From: Bacteroidetes bacterium UBA2475
Lineage (GTDB): Bacteria; Bacteroidota; Bacteroidia; B-17B0; Aurantibacillaceae
Reading direction: 5' to 3'
Length of the DNA stretch: 64,000 nucleotides
Assembly (NCBI GenBank): GCA_002342065.1
Contig: DDPF01000012.1
Coordinates: forward strand, 124,001 to 188,000
In this document: positions 39,417 to 48,791 of the stretch, in pieces
How positions within the stretch are numbered: position 1 is the first letter of the stretch
How the letters are laid out: every line of letters starts with the position of its first letter
Notes under the pieces: model-generated
The model's input: the letters and a program-made list of their open reading frames with translations, nothing else
Told to the model about the DNA's origin: nothing
The model's database searches: none
Program-made: the position numbers and the translations under genes

Positions 39417-41426
39417 TTATTTCGTCAAAACTTTAAACTCTACCCTACGGTTTAACTGGCGTCCTTTTGATGTTGCGTTACTTGCAACCGGTTGCGTTTC
39501 GCCAAAACTTTTTAAAGTTACCTGCGCTTCGCTTACTCCTAATTTAGTTTTTAAATATTTCGAAACAGCTTCAGCACGTTTATAGGCTAACTGATCATTA
39601 TATGCTTTTTCACCAACATTATCGGTATGTCCGGAGATCTCAACTGTCATAGCCGGATACTCTTTAAATAATTTTACTAAACGGTCTAATTCGTAATTCG
39701 ATTCCTTTTTTAATTCAGATTTATCAAAATCAAAAAAGACATTGTTGATTAATATCGATTGTCCGGCTTCAATTGGTGTGATATAAAGATCCTGAGTCAT
39801 TTCTTTATACTCCGGTAATTTATTTAAGTCAACGTTTGAGTTCACCGAAATAAAACCTTTTTTCTCTGCAAGGTAACCATAGGTTGTTCCCGAAGGCAAT
39901 ACAATGGCGTATTCGCCAGTTATTGGATTAGAAACCGCTATACCTGATTCTTTACCGTCTGTTAAATTTTCAAAGAAAATTCTTACATCAGAAACAGGTT
40001 GGTTGGTTTTACTGTTAATTACTTTTCCTTTTAATAAAACAACCGGCGTAGGTTTTAAAGTTTTTACAAGGTTCAATGAATACAGATCATAATCACCTGC
40101 AGTTTCGCTTTCGGTGGTAAAATAAACTTTGTTACCTGAAGCAGACACAGTAAAAAAAGATTCATCGTGTGATGTATTTACTTTAGGGCCTAAATTTTCA
40201 GGGATAGACCAGTTTGTCCAAGTCTCATCTAATCTTCTTGTCATATACACGTCACTTCCGCCATACCCTGTTAAACCATCTGATGTATAATATAAAGTAC
40301 GGTCATCGGCAGCTAAGAACGGGGCACTCTCTGTTCCACGACTGTTTACCTGATGGCCAAGGTTAATTGGTTTTGTCCATGTACTATCTTCTTTCATTGT
40401 ACTTACGTAAATATCAAGTTTACCATAGGTATCTTTTTTAATTTCTTTAGCCATCAATAAATATTTCTGACTGTTAGAAAGATAATAAGCAACAAATTCG
40501 CTGTTATTAAAATCGTCCTCTATTTGTATTGTTCGCGGAAAGCTCCAACCAGTTGCTGTGCGGTGGCTCATAGAAACACCCTGGCGCATCGATCCATCAA
40601 CACTATAAGCATTACCCAAAAGTATGGTATTACCATCCGGTGAAATAGAATTAATAAAATTGGGGAATTTATTATTTAAAGGTGCGCCAATATTTTTTGC
40701 TTCGCCCCATGTGTTTGCTTTAGCATCCCACTCCGCATACCAGATATCCTCATCATCATCTTTTCCACCAACATTTCCAGGATCACGGAAACGGCTAAAA
40801 TAAAGCGTGTTACCATCAGGCGAAACCAATGGACCCATTTCAGGATAAGCACTATTTACGCCACCGGTTAATTTAGTAGCTACCATTCCCGATTTTACAA
40901 TATCGGATTCACTTAATTTTATTTCCATTGGTTTATCAGATTCTAATAAACCAATTGCATCAATAGCAACGGGAATATCTTTAATGGATTGAAAAATAAT
41001 TTTCACAGCTGCAATTTTAAAATCAATAGCAGAGGCATCTATATTTAATAAACGACTTCCGCTTAATCCTTTTTTAAAGGCATAAGTAATAACTTCTTTT
41101 TCGTGATCTAATGAATCATATGCGATAACCCTACTAAGATAACCGGGATAATTTGATTCGGCCACTAAAATATATTTTGCTTTCATTGGCGTTAGAAAAT
41201 TTACTTTAATAAATTCTGCTTTTTCGCCGCTACCTTTTGGTTCCCAGGCATTAGCATTTTTGCCGCTACGAGGTAAAACGTTTGGTCTGCCTAAAGCTTG
41301 TTTGGAAGAATATTCTCTTGTGCCAACCTGTGATGAATGATCAACAACTTTATACGCCCATTGAACGGTTTGAGAACTAATAAAGAAGGGTAATACAAAA
41401 ATTAAGAGGATAATAACTTTTTTCAT
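39417..41426 (-). CDS. OmpA family protein with PD40 repeats and CarboxypepD-like domain, 669 aa
   Basis: After the signal peptide (MKKVIILLIFVLPFFISSQT) there is a ~150-residue domain typical of T9SS-related OmpA proteins. WD40-like PD40 repeats follow (MGPLVSPDGNTLYFSRF, SISPDGNTILLGN, APFLAADDRTLYYTSDG), then a CarboxypepD_reg-like domain, then the OmpA C-terminal domain (FFDFDKSELKKES, VEISGHTDNVGEKAYNDQLAYKRAEAV). It binds peptidoglycan and anchors the outer membrane. The ATG at 41426 is chosen over one two codons upstream. Monocistronic. Confidence 0.92.
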   Translation of the reverse strand: MKKVIILLIFVLPFFISSQTVQWAYKVVDHSSQVGTREYSSKQALGRPNVLPRSGKNANAWEPKGSGEKAEFIKVNFLTPMKAKYILVAESNYPGYLSRVIAYDSLDHEKEVITYAFKKGLSGSRLLNIDASAIDFKIAAVKIIFQSIKDIPVAIDAIGLLESDKPMEIKLSESDIVKSGMVATKLTGGVNSAYPEMGPLVSPDGNTLYFSRFRDPGNVGGKDDDEDIWYAEWDAKANTWGEAKNIGAPLNNKFPNFINSISPDGNTILLGNAYSVDGSMRQGVSMSHRTATGWSFPRTIQIEDDFNNSEFVAYYLSNSQKYLLMAKEIKKDTYGKLDIYVSTMKEDSTWTKPINLGHQVNSRGTESAPFLAADDRTLYYTSDGLTGYGGSDVYMTRRLDETWTNWSIPENLGPKVNTSHDESFFTVSASGNKVYFTTESETAGDYDLYSLNLVKTLKPTPVVLLKGKVINSKTNQPVSDVRIFFENLTDGKESGIAVSNPITGEYAIVLPSGTTYGYLAEKKGFISVNSNVDLNKLPEYKEMTQDLYITPIEAGQSILINNVFFDFDKSELKKESNYELDRLVKLFKEYPAMTVEISGHTDNVGEKAYNDQLAYKRAEAVSKYLKTKLGVSEAQVTLKSFGETQPVASNATSKGRQLNRRVEFKVLTK

Positions 41427-41586
41427 AAACAATTTTTAATTGTATCATGGCAATTGTTATTCCTGCGCAAAGTATCCGAAAAACCGTGAAAATACTCAGT
41501 TCCCCATAAACCGATTTGGGAACCACTTCTACATAGTGTGGATTAAATGCCCCCTTTCGTCTTATGAGGAATTTTGTCCTGTAGAC

Positions 41587-43947
41587 CTAAAACTCTATAC
41601 GATAGCTCAATAAAGGTAATAATGGTGTTTGATACCAATACTTAACACTTCCTGTTTTCAAATCAAAATATTGTCCGCCGACATTTTTACGGTTGGTTGT
41701 ATTTTGAATATCTAACGCTAACGTACTTGTTACGTGTTTATAATTACGCTTTACACTTATACGTATATCCAATCTATAATAATCGGGATTTTTATTTTCA
41801 AATGTTTTTTCTGTCTGAAATTTTGCATCGCCTGCGGCTATCGAAGCCGGAAGATCAATTGGTGTATAGCGGTAGCCACCTACATAAATAGATTTAATAT
41901 TAAAACCTATAACACGGTTCTTTCTTTTTTCAGATAAGGTCCATTCCTTACCCGCCGTAAATGTTACAGCGTAATTAGTATTAAAACGTGTGTTGTACCA
42001 AACATCATTGGCTGCTTTGTATTCTGAATTGTATAATGAGGTTGATAAAATATAATACAGGTTTTTATGAAGGAAACGTTCGTAAGTTAATTCCAATCCA
42101 TAATTCCTTCCAAGTCCTTTGTTGGTAAGCTGATTGGTATTGTAACCATCTACTTCATTCAGCATAGAATAAGTGCTTGTTTTATCAACACTCACGGGCA
42201 CATTAAACAAATGCTGATAATACACTTCTGTTTTTATATGCGAGAAATCATTTATTATCCTGTCGTATCCCAAAACCAAATGTTGCGCTTTGCTTAATTG
42301 TAAATTTCTATTTGGCGTTGAGAAAGTATTATCGTCATTCTGTTTTTTTGCAAAATACACACCTATTGGCTGGAGCTGGCTATGCATACCATAACCCATT
42401 GTGAAAATATTTTTCTGCGTGAGCTCATATTTTAAAGAAGCGCGCGGCTCTACCGAATTTGAATTATTTAAAAGCAAATGAAAATAATGCAAACCAACAT
42501 TGGTTGTTAATTTTGGCGTAACTTTATAATTCCACTGAAAAAACGCCTGGGCTGTTTGCGTACTACCTTTTACATTAATGCGCTCTATTAAAACAGTCGA
42601 ATCGCCTAGATCCTTTTGAGAAAGGTTATAACCCAGTTGATTTAAAATGAAACCACTTCGTATGTTGCTCTTTGCATTTATTTTTTGCGTATAAACAGAT
42701 GATAAAGTGATTTTTGATTGTAAAAAACGTTGCAAATACTGTTTAGTAAAGGTTGTATAATCATCATGCATTTTATTTTCATCATAACCGTTCTCCGTTC
42801 CCGAAAATACTAGAGCGGTTTTTAAGTAAGACTGGTTACTGAATAATTTTGTGTTGGTAAGCCCAACGGCACCGGTATTGGCAGAAAATTTAGAACTGTA
42901 TCTGAACCATTCATCTTCGGCCCATTTTAAAGAATCAGGTTTGGCATAGGTGGTTTGATAACTAATTCCGCCAAAACCAAACACACTAAAAGAACCGACT
43001 TTTTTTGTAGGTAAATAAATATTGAACGAAAGATCCTGGAAGTTAGTGATCGCATCTCCTAAAGGGACGCCTATCTTTCCTAAAACAGACAAAGTAGAAT
43101 AACGGTAATTTATTAAATACGAACCATCGTATCCCTTTTTAAACGGACCTTCTACCGCAACATCTGCGCCCAATACACCTAACTGAATGGTATATTCTCT
43201 TTTTTGATTGTTGCCTTTACGTAATTTAAGATCAAATACACCCGAAAGTGCATTACCATATTCTGCCGCAAAAGCACCGGTAGAAAAATCAGAATTATTT
43301 AAAAGCTGTGAACTTAAAATAGAGATTCCCCCGCCCGATGTGCCTACATTTGAAAAATGATTTGGATTTGGAATTTCAACACCTTCCATGCGCCATAATA
43401 AACCGTTAGGTGAATTCCCACGAATCGAGATCATATTGTTTCCATCGGGGCCTGAAACAACACCCGCAAAGGCCAGGGCCATACGGGCAGGATCATTGGC
43501 GGCGGCTGCAAATTTTTGTGTTTCTTCAACCGAGAAAGCACGCGTGCTTACAGTAGACATTTCATTTAAAGGTTTATTTTTTTCAACCTTTGCTGTTACC
43601 TCAACTTCGCTCATTTGTTTTATATCTTCTTCAAGACTAACATTCATCACTAACTCTTTACCCGAATTTACCGATAGGTTTTGAAGTGCAGAAGGTTTGT
43701 ATCCCAGGTATGTGATGTTTAAACTTTGTTTACCAACAGGCACTTTGGTAAAGGTAAATTTACCGTTCTCATCCGTAGTAGTAACCATTGCAGGATCGAT
43801 ATTCATTACCTGTATAACGGCTCCGGGTATGGGTGTTTGCGATATCTTATCAACCACAGTTCCTCTTACAGTTTGAAAAAGTGTTTGCGAGTTTAATGTG
43901 CATACGATGCCACTCAGCACGAATGCTAAAACTAATTTTAACTTCAT
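41587..43947 (-). CDS. TonB-dependent receptor with CarboxypepD_reg-like N-terminus, 786 aa
   Basis: A signal peptide is followed by a CarboxypepD_reg-like domain (VRGTVVDKISQTPIPGAVIQV...FTFTKVPVGKQSLNITYLGY), a plug domain (MISIRGNSPNGLLWRMEGVEIPNPNHF) and a barrel ending in the aromatic YRIEF. The length, ~790, is on the short side for Bacteroidota receptors. No SusD-like gene adjoins, so uptake of glycans is not indicated. It lies 14 nt after a DUF2807 gene, probably in one operon. Substrate unknown. Confidence 0.93.
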   Translation of the reverse strand: MKLKLVLAFVLSGIVCTLNSQTLFQTVRGTVVDKISQTPIPGAVIQVMNIDPAMVTTTDENGKFTFTKVPVGKQSLNITYLGYKPSALQNLSVNSGKELVMNVSLEEDIKQMSEVEVTAKVEKNKPLNEMSTVSTRAFSVEETQKFAAAANDPARMALAFAGVVSGPDGNNMISIRGNSPNGLLWRMEGVEIPNPNHFSNVGTSGGGISILSSQLLNNSDFSTGAFAAEYGNALSGVFDLKLRKGNNQKREYTIQLGVLGADVAVEGPFKKGYDGSYLINYRYSTLSVLGKIGVPLGDAITNFQDLSFNIYLPTKKVGSFSVFGFGGISYQTTYAKPDSLKWAEDEWFRYSSKFSANTGAVGLTNTKLFSNQSYLKTALVFSGTENGYDENKMHDDYTTFTKQYLQRFLQSKITLSSVYTQKINAKSNIRSGFILNQLGYNLSQKDLGDSTVLIERINVKGSTQTAQAFFQWNYKVTPKLTTNVGLHYFHLLLNNSNSVEPRASLKYELTQKNIFTMGYGMHSQLQPIGVYFAKKQNDDNTFSTPNRNLQLSKAQHLVLGYDRIINDFSHIKTEVYYQHLFNVPVSVDKTSTYSMLNEVDGYNTNQLTNKGLGRNYGLELTYERFLHKNLYYILSTSLYNSEYKAANDVWYNTRFNTNYAVTFTAGKEWTLSEKRKNRVIGFNIKSIYVGGYRYTPIDLPASIAAGDAKFQTEKTFENKNPDYYRLDIRISVKRNYKHVTSTLALDIQNTTNRKNVGGQYFDLKTGSVKYWYQTPLLPLLSYRIEF

Positions 43948-43960
43948 AATGTATTATATT

Positions 43961-44683
43961 TTAAATGTGAGTTACTTTACCTGAGCCACTAATATTTACA
44001 GTCACCGTTGGGCTGCCCCGGTATTTTATGTCGCCACTGCCGGATATGGAGGCATTTAAAGTTTCGCTTACATTTACAGTAATATTTCCCGATCCGCTGA
44101 TCTTTGCATCCATAGAAGACGATACGGCAAACTCAGAATCTATATTGCCCGAACCACTGATACTAAACTTTGCACTTTGAATTGTACCCCCGGGAATATT
44201 TATATTTCCGCTCCCGCTAATGTGTGCGGTTAAAGTTTGCGCATTTAATGAGGCCGTATTAATGTTTCCTGAGCCACTTATTTTAATATCAAGCGTATTT
44301 GCATTATTTTCATTTTGAATAGTAATATTTCCGCTACCACTTATAAAGACCGATTGCATGTTAGCGGTATGAACAATTATCTTTATTTTATTATGATGCC
44401 AAACACGCTTCCTGTAATCGATAATTAAATTTCCATTCTCTACTTTTGTATCTAATACTTTTAAGATATTCTCTTGTCCGGTGATCTCAATGCTAAACGT
44501 AGAATCGCGAACCAATTCTACATCTGCATCGCAACGCAGATCAACACCTATAAATGCACCGGCATTCCTGGTTTCACTAATATCACTTCCTCTTCCCTGA
44601 ATTCCCCAGATCCTGCCTTTGTTACAAGCCTGTAAACTTAATAGGATAAGTATTGCGGGGATAAAAATTTTAATTGTTTTCAT
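43961..44683 (-). CDS. DUF2807 (GIN-domain) lipoprotein with SGSGNI repeats, 240 aa
   Basis: A lipoprotein signal (SLQACNKG) precedes a right-handed beta-solenoid DUF2807 domain with the recurring motif ISGSGNI, at least seven copies roughly 18-20 residues apart (ISGSGNITIQ, ISGSGNINTA, ISGSGNINIP, ISGSGNIDSE, ISGSGNITVN, ISGSGDIKY, ISGSGKVTH). The ATG at 44683 gives the lipoprotein signal the right position. These proteins are thought to be surface or periplasmic adhesin-like; function is unknown. The TonB receptor gene follows 14 nt later. Confidence 0.9.
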   Translation of the reverse strand: MKTIKIFIPAILILLSLQACNKGRIWGIQGRGSDISETRNAGAFIGVDLRCDADVELVRDSTFSIEITGQENILKVLDTKVENGNLIIDYRKRVWHHNKIKIIVHTANMQSVFISGSGNITIQNENNANTLDIKISGSGNINTASLNAQTLTAHISGSGNINIPGGTIQSAKFSISGSGNIDSEFAVSSSMDAKISGSGNITVNVSETLNASISGSGDIKYRGSPTVTVNISGSGKVTHI

Positions 44684-44752
44684 TTTTTTTGTTTTTACTG
44701 CCATATTATAGAGACAACTGACCTAAATCTTACCCCTACTTTTTATTGAAAA

Positions 44753-45052
44753 TTAATTATAGCTAAAAATGATATTTAAATTATGTGATAAACGAAATTT
44801 AAATTTCATATCCCAGCTAAATATCTGGGCTACGGCCCTTTGTTTAACATTTTTTTCTTTTAGAAAGGGGTTTAGCTTTATTGAGCCGGGAACTTTAGAG
44901 ATCTGTAACAACTCGTGCTTTTTGTTTGAAGCGAGAAGTGCCTTATCTGACGAAGTTTTTAATACCAGCAGGGGATTTTCCTGTGCATGCATATTCATGT
45001 GCAGAACAAGAAGAAAGCTTAAGCTTAGAAATATATTTTTTACACTTTTCAT
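44753..45052 (-). CDS. Small secreted protein, unrecognised, 99 aa
   Basis: A convincing signal peptide (NIFLSLSFLLVLHMNMHAQEN) is followed by ~75 residues of basic, beta-rich sequence ending in YN. No family is recognised. It follows a 31-aa ORF by 1 nt and precedes the DUF2807 gene. The three could be one transcript, perhaps under the FecI/FecR unit upstream. The real role is unknown. Confidence 0.6.
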   Translation of the reverse strand: MKSVKNIFLSLSFLLVLHMNMHAQENPLLVLKTSSDKALLASNKKHELLQISKVPGSIKLNPFLKEKNVKQRAVAQIFSWDMKFKFRLSHNLNIIFSYN

Positions 45053-45053
45053 A

Positions 45054-45149
45054 TTAAATATAATCCTGGTCTTCAGATATTTCTTTTACAGCCAGGTTAG
45101 ATAAAACATAAACAGTTACTGCTAAAAGAAAAAAGATGGTGAGTTTCAT
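45054..45149 (-). CDS. Tiny membrane peptide, 31 aa
   Basis: ATG at 45149 to stop at 45054. A hydrophobic N-terminal half (KLTIFFLLAVTVYVLSNLAV) is followed by an acidic tail. Its stop is 1 nt from the start of the 99-aa secreted gene, a spacing typical of translationally coupled genes. It could instead be an upstream leader peptide. No family is recognised. Confidence 0.4.
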   Translation of the reverse strand: MKLTIFFLLAVTVYVLSNLAVKEISEDQDYI

Positions 45150-45218
45150 AAATTATCTGTCTTTATATATCTAAAGACAATCATTTAAAACACTACCCCT
45201 ACTTTAATAGAATTTTTT

Positions 45219-47027
45219 TTAGAAAAAACGAATAGAAACTTTTCCACCAACCCAGCCTTTTAAATTATAACCATTATCGGTCGTGTGGTCATAAATGGAG
45301 TAAGGCGCAATATTGCTATACTTAGAAAGATAATCTGCAGAATAAGTATCCGAAACATATAAATTAAGAATTGGTCCCGCAGCTATAGAGAATTTCTTTT
45401 TGAATTTATACTCTACGCCCCAATACAATTTATACAATTCACTTTCAGCAGGTTTAAAAGCGCCACGACTTACATGATTTGATGTTAAAGTAATATCGCT
45501 TCTTAATTTATTTCTAACTGGAAAAGAAGTACCTAATCCATAACCAAAAGACCATAAAGGCTCACCTGCACTGCCATCAATACCTACATTTAAAATATTA
45601 TAAAATTCAGGAACACCTGTTCTGAAGCCAATATTTGCTTTAAATAATTCGTCGCCTGAAATTTCCAGTTGATGAACACCACTTTTTACAAAACTTAAAA
45701 AACCAATTGGAATTCCATCACAGGAATCGGAAATATTTATGAATGCAAGCTGCGAGCCCTTTACATGTTTAGCACGGTTTAAAAAACCACTTACCTGTAT
45801 TCCTTCAACATTTGCAGCTTTATTTAAAAAACCTGCGCCTTGCAAACCTTTAATATTGTCACATAAATTCAGAAAACCTGCTAGCTGCAAACCGTTAACA
45901 TTTTTAGCCTGGTTCACAAAACCCGCACCCTGCAAGCCTTTTAAACTATCGTTGGCGGTGTTCATAAAGCCTGCCAATTGTAAACCATTTACTTTAGAAT
46001 TATTGCTATTTAAAAAGCCTGCGCCACTTATTCCTTCTAAACTACCCCTGTTAATATTCATAAAACCTGCTAACTGCACGCCTTCCATACTTTTGCCTGT
46101 AACGTTAAAAAAACCTGCCGCTTGTATACCTTTCACGCTATCGCCTACAAGGTTAAAAAAACCGGAAAACTGTGCGCCTTTTACATTCTCTTTATCAATA
46201 TTAAAAAAACCACCTATCTCTAAAATATTTACTCCCCTGGCGTAACCGCCAAAAATATTAAAAGAGTAATTATTGTAAACGTTACCCGATAATTTGTGAT
46301 TGGTGCCAATGTAAGGCAAAAACGATACCTGAAACTCTTTTGATAAAGTATCTTTTACGTTTAGCGTATTTATATATGATGAAAATTTATTTGCGATCCT
46401 GGTTGTGTAATTTTCAATTTCGCGCAACTTTTGTTTCCATAATACAGAATCTTTTTTTGTTGAATCAACAGGACTGAGATTAATGAAGGTCATGCCGTTT
46501 GTATTTATATCTGCAAGAATAATAGAAGTATCTTTATAATTCTCTTTATTAATGATAATACTTTGATTTTTAATAGGAATAGACATCGAATAATATCCAT
46601 AATCATCGGTTGTTACCGATTGCAAAGTAGTTTTATCGTAAATAGTAACATTGGCCAGTTTTTTATCGGTTGCCTTATCATATACGTAACCGCTTAATTC
46701 TGCTTTCTTTGGATTTTTCTCAGCGCTTCTTTCTTTAAGAATTACATAATTATTTTTTGCCTTGTAAGAAATAGAATTTGGAAGCAATAAAGCTAAAGCC
46801 TCACGCACAGTTTTATACTTTATGTTTATTGTTACAGGTGGAAGATCGTTAATGATATTTGATGAATACGAAAACACCAAACCGGTTTGCTCTGCCATTT
46901 TATTTAAAGCAACGCTCACGCGTTCGTTGCTAAGCGACAAAGTAACTTCCCTTTCCAGCGGAGGAATAACTGAGAAACAACATGCAGAGCTCAGCAAAAA
47001 ACTAAAAAGAAAAATAAACCTTTGCAT
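45219..47027 (-). CDS. STN + CarboxypepD_reg protein with repeated GLQLAGFxN solenoid, 602 aa
   Basis: The signal peptide (MQRFIFLFSFLLSSACCF) leads to an STN domain (LSNERVSVALNKMAEQTGLVFSYSSNII). A CarboxypepD_reg-like domain follows (LSGYVYDKATDKKLANVTIYD). A middle block has about ten ~20-residue repeats of the form G-x-Q-x-A-G-F-x-N (GLQLAGFMN, GLQGAGFVN, GLQLAGFLN). The C-terminal barrel-like strands end RFF. The ATG at 47027 lies 8 nt after the FecR stop. STN domains normally belong to sigma/anti-sigma regulated TonB receptors; here no TonB plug is seen. It is the last gene of the FecI-FecR unit. Confidence 0.85.
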   Translation of the reverse strand: MQRFIFLFSFLLSSACCFSVIPPLEREVTLSLSNERVSVALNKMAEQTGLVFSYSSNIINDLPPVTINIKYKTVREALALLLPNSISYKAKNNYVILKERSAEKNPKKAELSGYVYDKATDKKLANVTIYDKTTLQSVTTDDYGYYSMSIPIKNQSIIINKENYKDTSIILADINTNGMTFINLSPVDSTKKDSVLWKQKLREIENYTTRIANKFSSYINTLNVKDTLSKEFQVSFLPYIGTNHKLSGNVYNNYSFNIFGGYARGVNILEIGGFFNIDKENVKGAQFSGFFNLVGDSVKGIQAAGFFNVTGKSMEGVQLAGFMNINRGSLEGISGAGFLNSNNSKVNGLQLAGFMNTANDSLKGLQGAGFVNQAKNVNGLQLAGFLNLCDNIKGLQGAGFLNKAANVEGIQVSGFLNRAKHVKGSQLAFINISDSCDGIPIGFLSFVKSGVHQLEISGDELFKANIGFRTGVPEFYNILNVGIDGSAGEPLWSFGYGLGTSFPVRNKLRSDITLTSNHVSRGAFKPAESELYKLYWGVEYKFKKKFSIAAGPILNLYVSDTYSADYLSKYSNIAPYSIYDHTTDNGYNLKGWVGGKVSIRFF

Positions 47028-47034
47028 GAATTTT

Positions 47035-48024
47035 TTATTGCGCCTTGGTTTTGCTTTTAAGAATGACAGAACTATCCCGCTTCTCGATCTCCAGATCGAG
47101 TGTTTCGGCAATAATACTGATCACAACATCTACCGGCTCGTTATTAAATTCAACCGATAATTCTTTATTAGCCAACTGTTCATTATCAAGATCGATATTT
47201 ACATCGTACACATTATTAATTTGTTTGATCACTTCACCGAGAGGTGTATCGCTAAAACTAAAAATTCTTGAACGATAACTTGCTACGTTTTCAGCAGGCT
47301 CCAGCACACCTTTCACAAATTGTTTAGTGGTAATGTTGTAAATAGCTTTTTGTCCTTTGGTTAAATTCAAACCCGAATCTGTAGTTGTATAAAATTGCAC
47401 TTCACCACTCTCAACTACAACCTCAATGGTATTGTTTCCAGGCAGGGCTTTTACGTTAAAGGCTGTACCAATATCTTTTATCACTACATCATTAATAACA
47501 ATCTCAAAAGGTTGTTTTTCGTTATGAACTACCTCAAAAAAAGCTTCGCCTTTTAATTTTACACGTCGCACATTTTTATCAGCAACATAACTTATTTCTG
47601 AATTTTTGTTTATGAATACTTTACTACCATCGGGCAAGGTATCCAAAACAGTTTTATTTAAAGCAGCATATTGTATAGACTGAACTTCTTTTGGATTAAT
47701 TATGAATTTTATTAAAAAACCCAAAGCTACTAGCAATAATAGAGAGGCGGCTACACGCATTAATGTTGTGCGTTTAAACAAAGGAATAACTTTTGCTTCC
47801 CCCGAAATACGTTCATCTAATTTATTCCAGGCGGCGGCGGTATTTACATTGTATTCAATTTTTACATCGTTAATAACAGAAAATAATTTTTTACTAAGTT
47901 CAAAATACTCATTGTTCTCTGCTGATTCATTTTTCCATGCTTCTACTAAAGCAATTTCTTCCTTTGATGCATCTCCTGAAAGCACTTTTGCAATTAAATC
48001 GTCTCTATTTTCCATGTTCACCAT
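47035..48024 (-). CDS. FecR family anti-sigma factor, 329 aa
   Basis: A cytosolic N-terminal domain is followed by one membrane segment (LMRVAASLLLLVALGFLIKFII) and a FecR periplasmic domain (VLDTLPDGSKVFINKNSEISYVADKNVRRVKLKGEAFFEVVHNEKQPFEIVI), then a DUF4974-like end (FSDTPLGEVIKQINNVYDVNI). It would restrain the adjacent ECF sigma factor and interact with an STN domain. The STN protein gene follows. It starts 9 nt after the sigma stop (an ATG three codons on is also possible). Confidence 0.93.
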   Translation of the reverse strand: MVNMENRDDLIAKVLSGDASKEEIALVEAWKNESAENNEYFELSKKLFSVINDVKIEYNVNTAAAWNKLDERISGEAKVIPLFKRTTLMRVAASLLLLVALGFLIKFIINPKEVQSIQYAALNKTVLDTLPDGSKVFINKNSEISYVADKNVRRVKLKGEAFFEVVHNEKQPFEIVINDVVIKDIGTAFNVKALPGNNTIEVVVESGEVQFYTTTDSGLNLTKGQKAIYNITTKQFVKGVLEPAENVASYRSRIFSFSDTPLGEVIKQINNVYDVNIDLDNEQLANKELSVEFNNEPVDVVISIIAETLDLEIEKRDSSVILKSKTKAQ

Positions 48025-48033
48025 ATCAACAAA

Positions 48034-48606
48034 TTAATTAATGAATAATAACCAAATTAATAAGTGCAAATGATCTTTCAATCTTTCTCTCATGATCTTC
48101 AAGGCCTTGCCCATGTGATTCTCTACGGTTTTAACCGAAATGTTCAACTGCTCAGCTATCTCTGAATATTTTAAATTTTCAAAACGACTCAATTTAAAAA
48201 CAATACCACACTGCTCCGGTAAAGAAGCAATAGCCTCATTTATTTGTTTGCCTAACTCTTTTGTCTGAACTATTTTTGAAGCATCCTCAAAACTTGCGTC
48301 TGCTGTTTTTTTATAATCCTCCGCGTATACACTTTTTATCTTGCTATGTTTAATCTTATTTAAACAATCGTTGTGTACTGCACGGTATAAATAAGATTTA
48401 ACAGAACTATTTATCTGTATGGTCTCTCTTTTATTCCAAAGATTATAAAACATGTTTTGCACAGCTTCTTCCGATTCGTCAATATCTTTAATTATAGAGC
48501 AGGCATAATTGCATAAAGGTTTATAATATGCCTTAAACATCTGTTCAAACGCATTCTTATCACCTTCGCTTATTAATTGCCAATATTGTTTTTCGCTTTG
48601 CTCCAC
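48034..48606 (-). CDS. ECF RNA polymerase sigma-70 factor, 190 aa
   Basis: Sigma region 2 (AFEQMFKAYYKPLCNYACSIIKDIDESEEAVQNMFYNLWNKRETI) and region 4 (LPEQCGIVFKLSRFENLKYSEIAEQLNISVKTVENHMGKALKIMRERLK) are complete. It is the usual FecI-type length for Bacteroidota. It is the first gene of the FecI-FecR-STN cluster and should direct that unit and perhaps the neighbouring surface genes. No promoter was assigned in the 186-bp upstream region. Confidence 0.95.
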   Translation of the reverse strand: MEQSEKQYWQLISEGDKNAFEQMFKAYYKPLCNYACSIIKDIDESEEAVQNMFYNLWNKRETIQINSSVKSYLYRAVHNDCLNKIKHSKIKSVYAEDYKKTADASFEDASKIVQTKELGKQINEAIASLPEQCGIVFKLSRFENLKYSEIAEQLNISVKTVENHMGKALKIMRERLKDHLHLLIWLLFIN

Positions 48607-48791
48607 TTTTTCGGAAAAAATTCCCTACAAAGATACATTTTAACCCTAATCACAAAAATGAAAGCTACTAATTAGCTAAAAGCTTTGTGTTTACGGGGCT
48701 TTTGCAAAAAAACAATATGCCCTAACAACTATAAGACAATTGGAAGAAAGGCTACCCCTAGTCCTAAAAAAAATAATTTTTTATTTGAATT

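Noticed and set aside
45739..46245. 168-aa plus-strand ORF rich in KPA and CKP repeats
   Set aside because: It is the antisense shadow of the GLQLAGFxN repeats of the STN protein; the repeats make a long open frame by chance.
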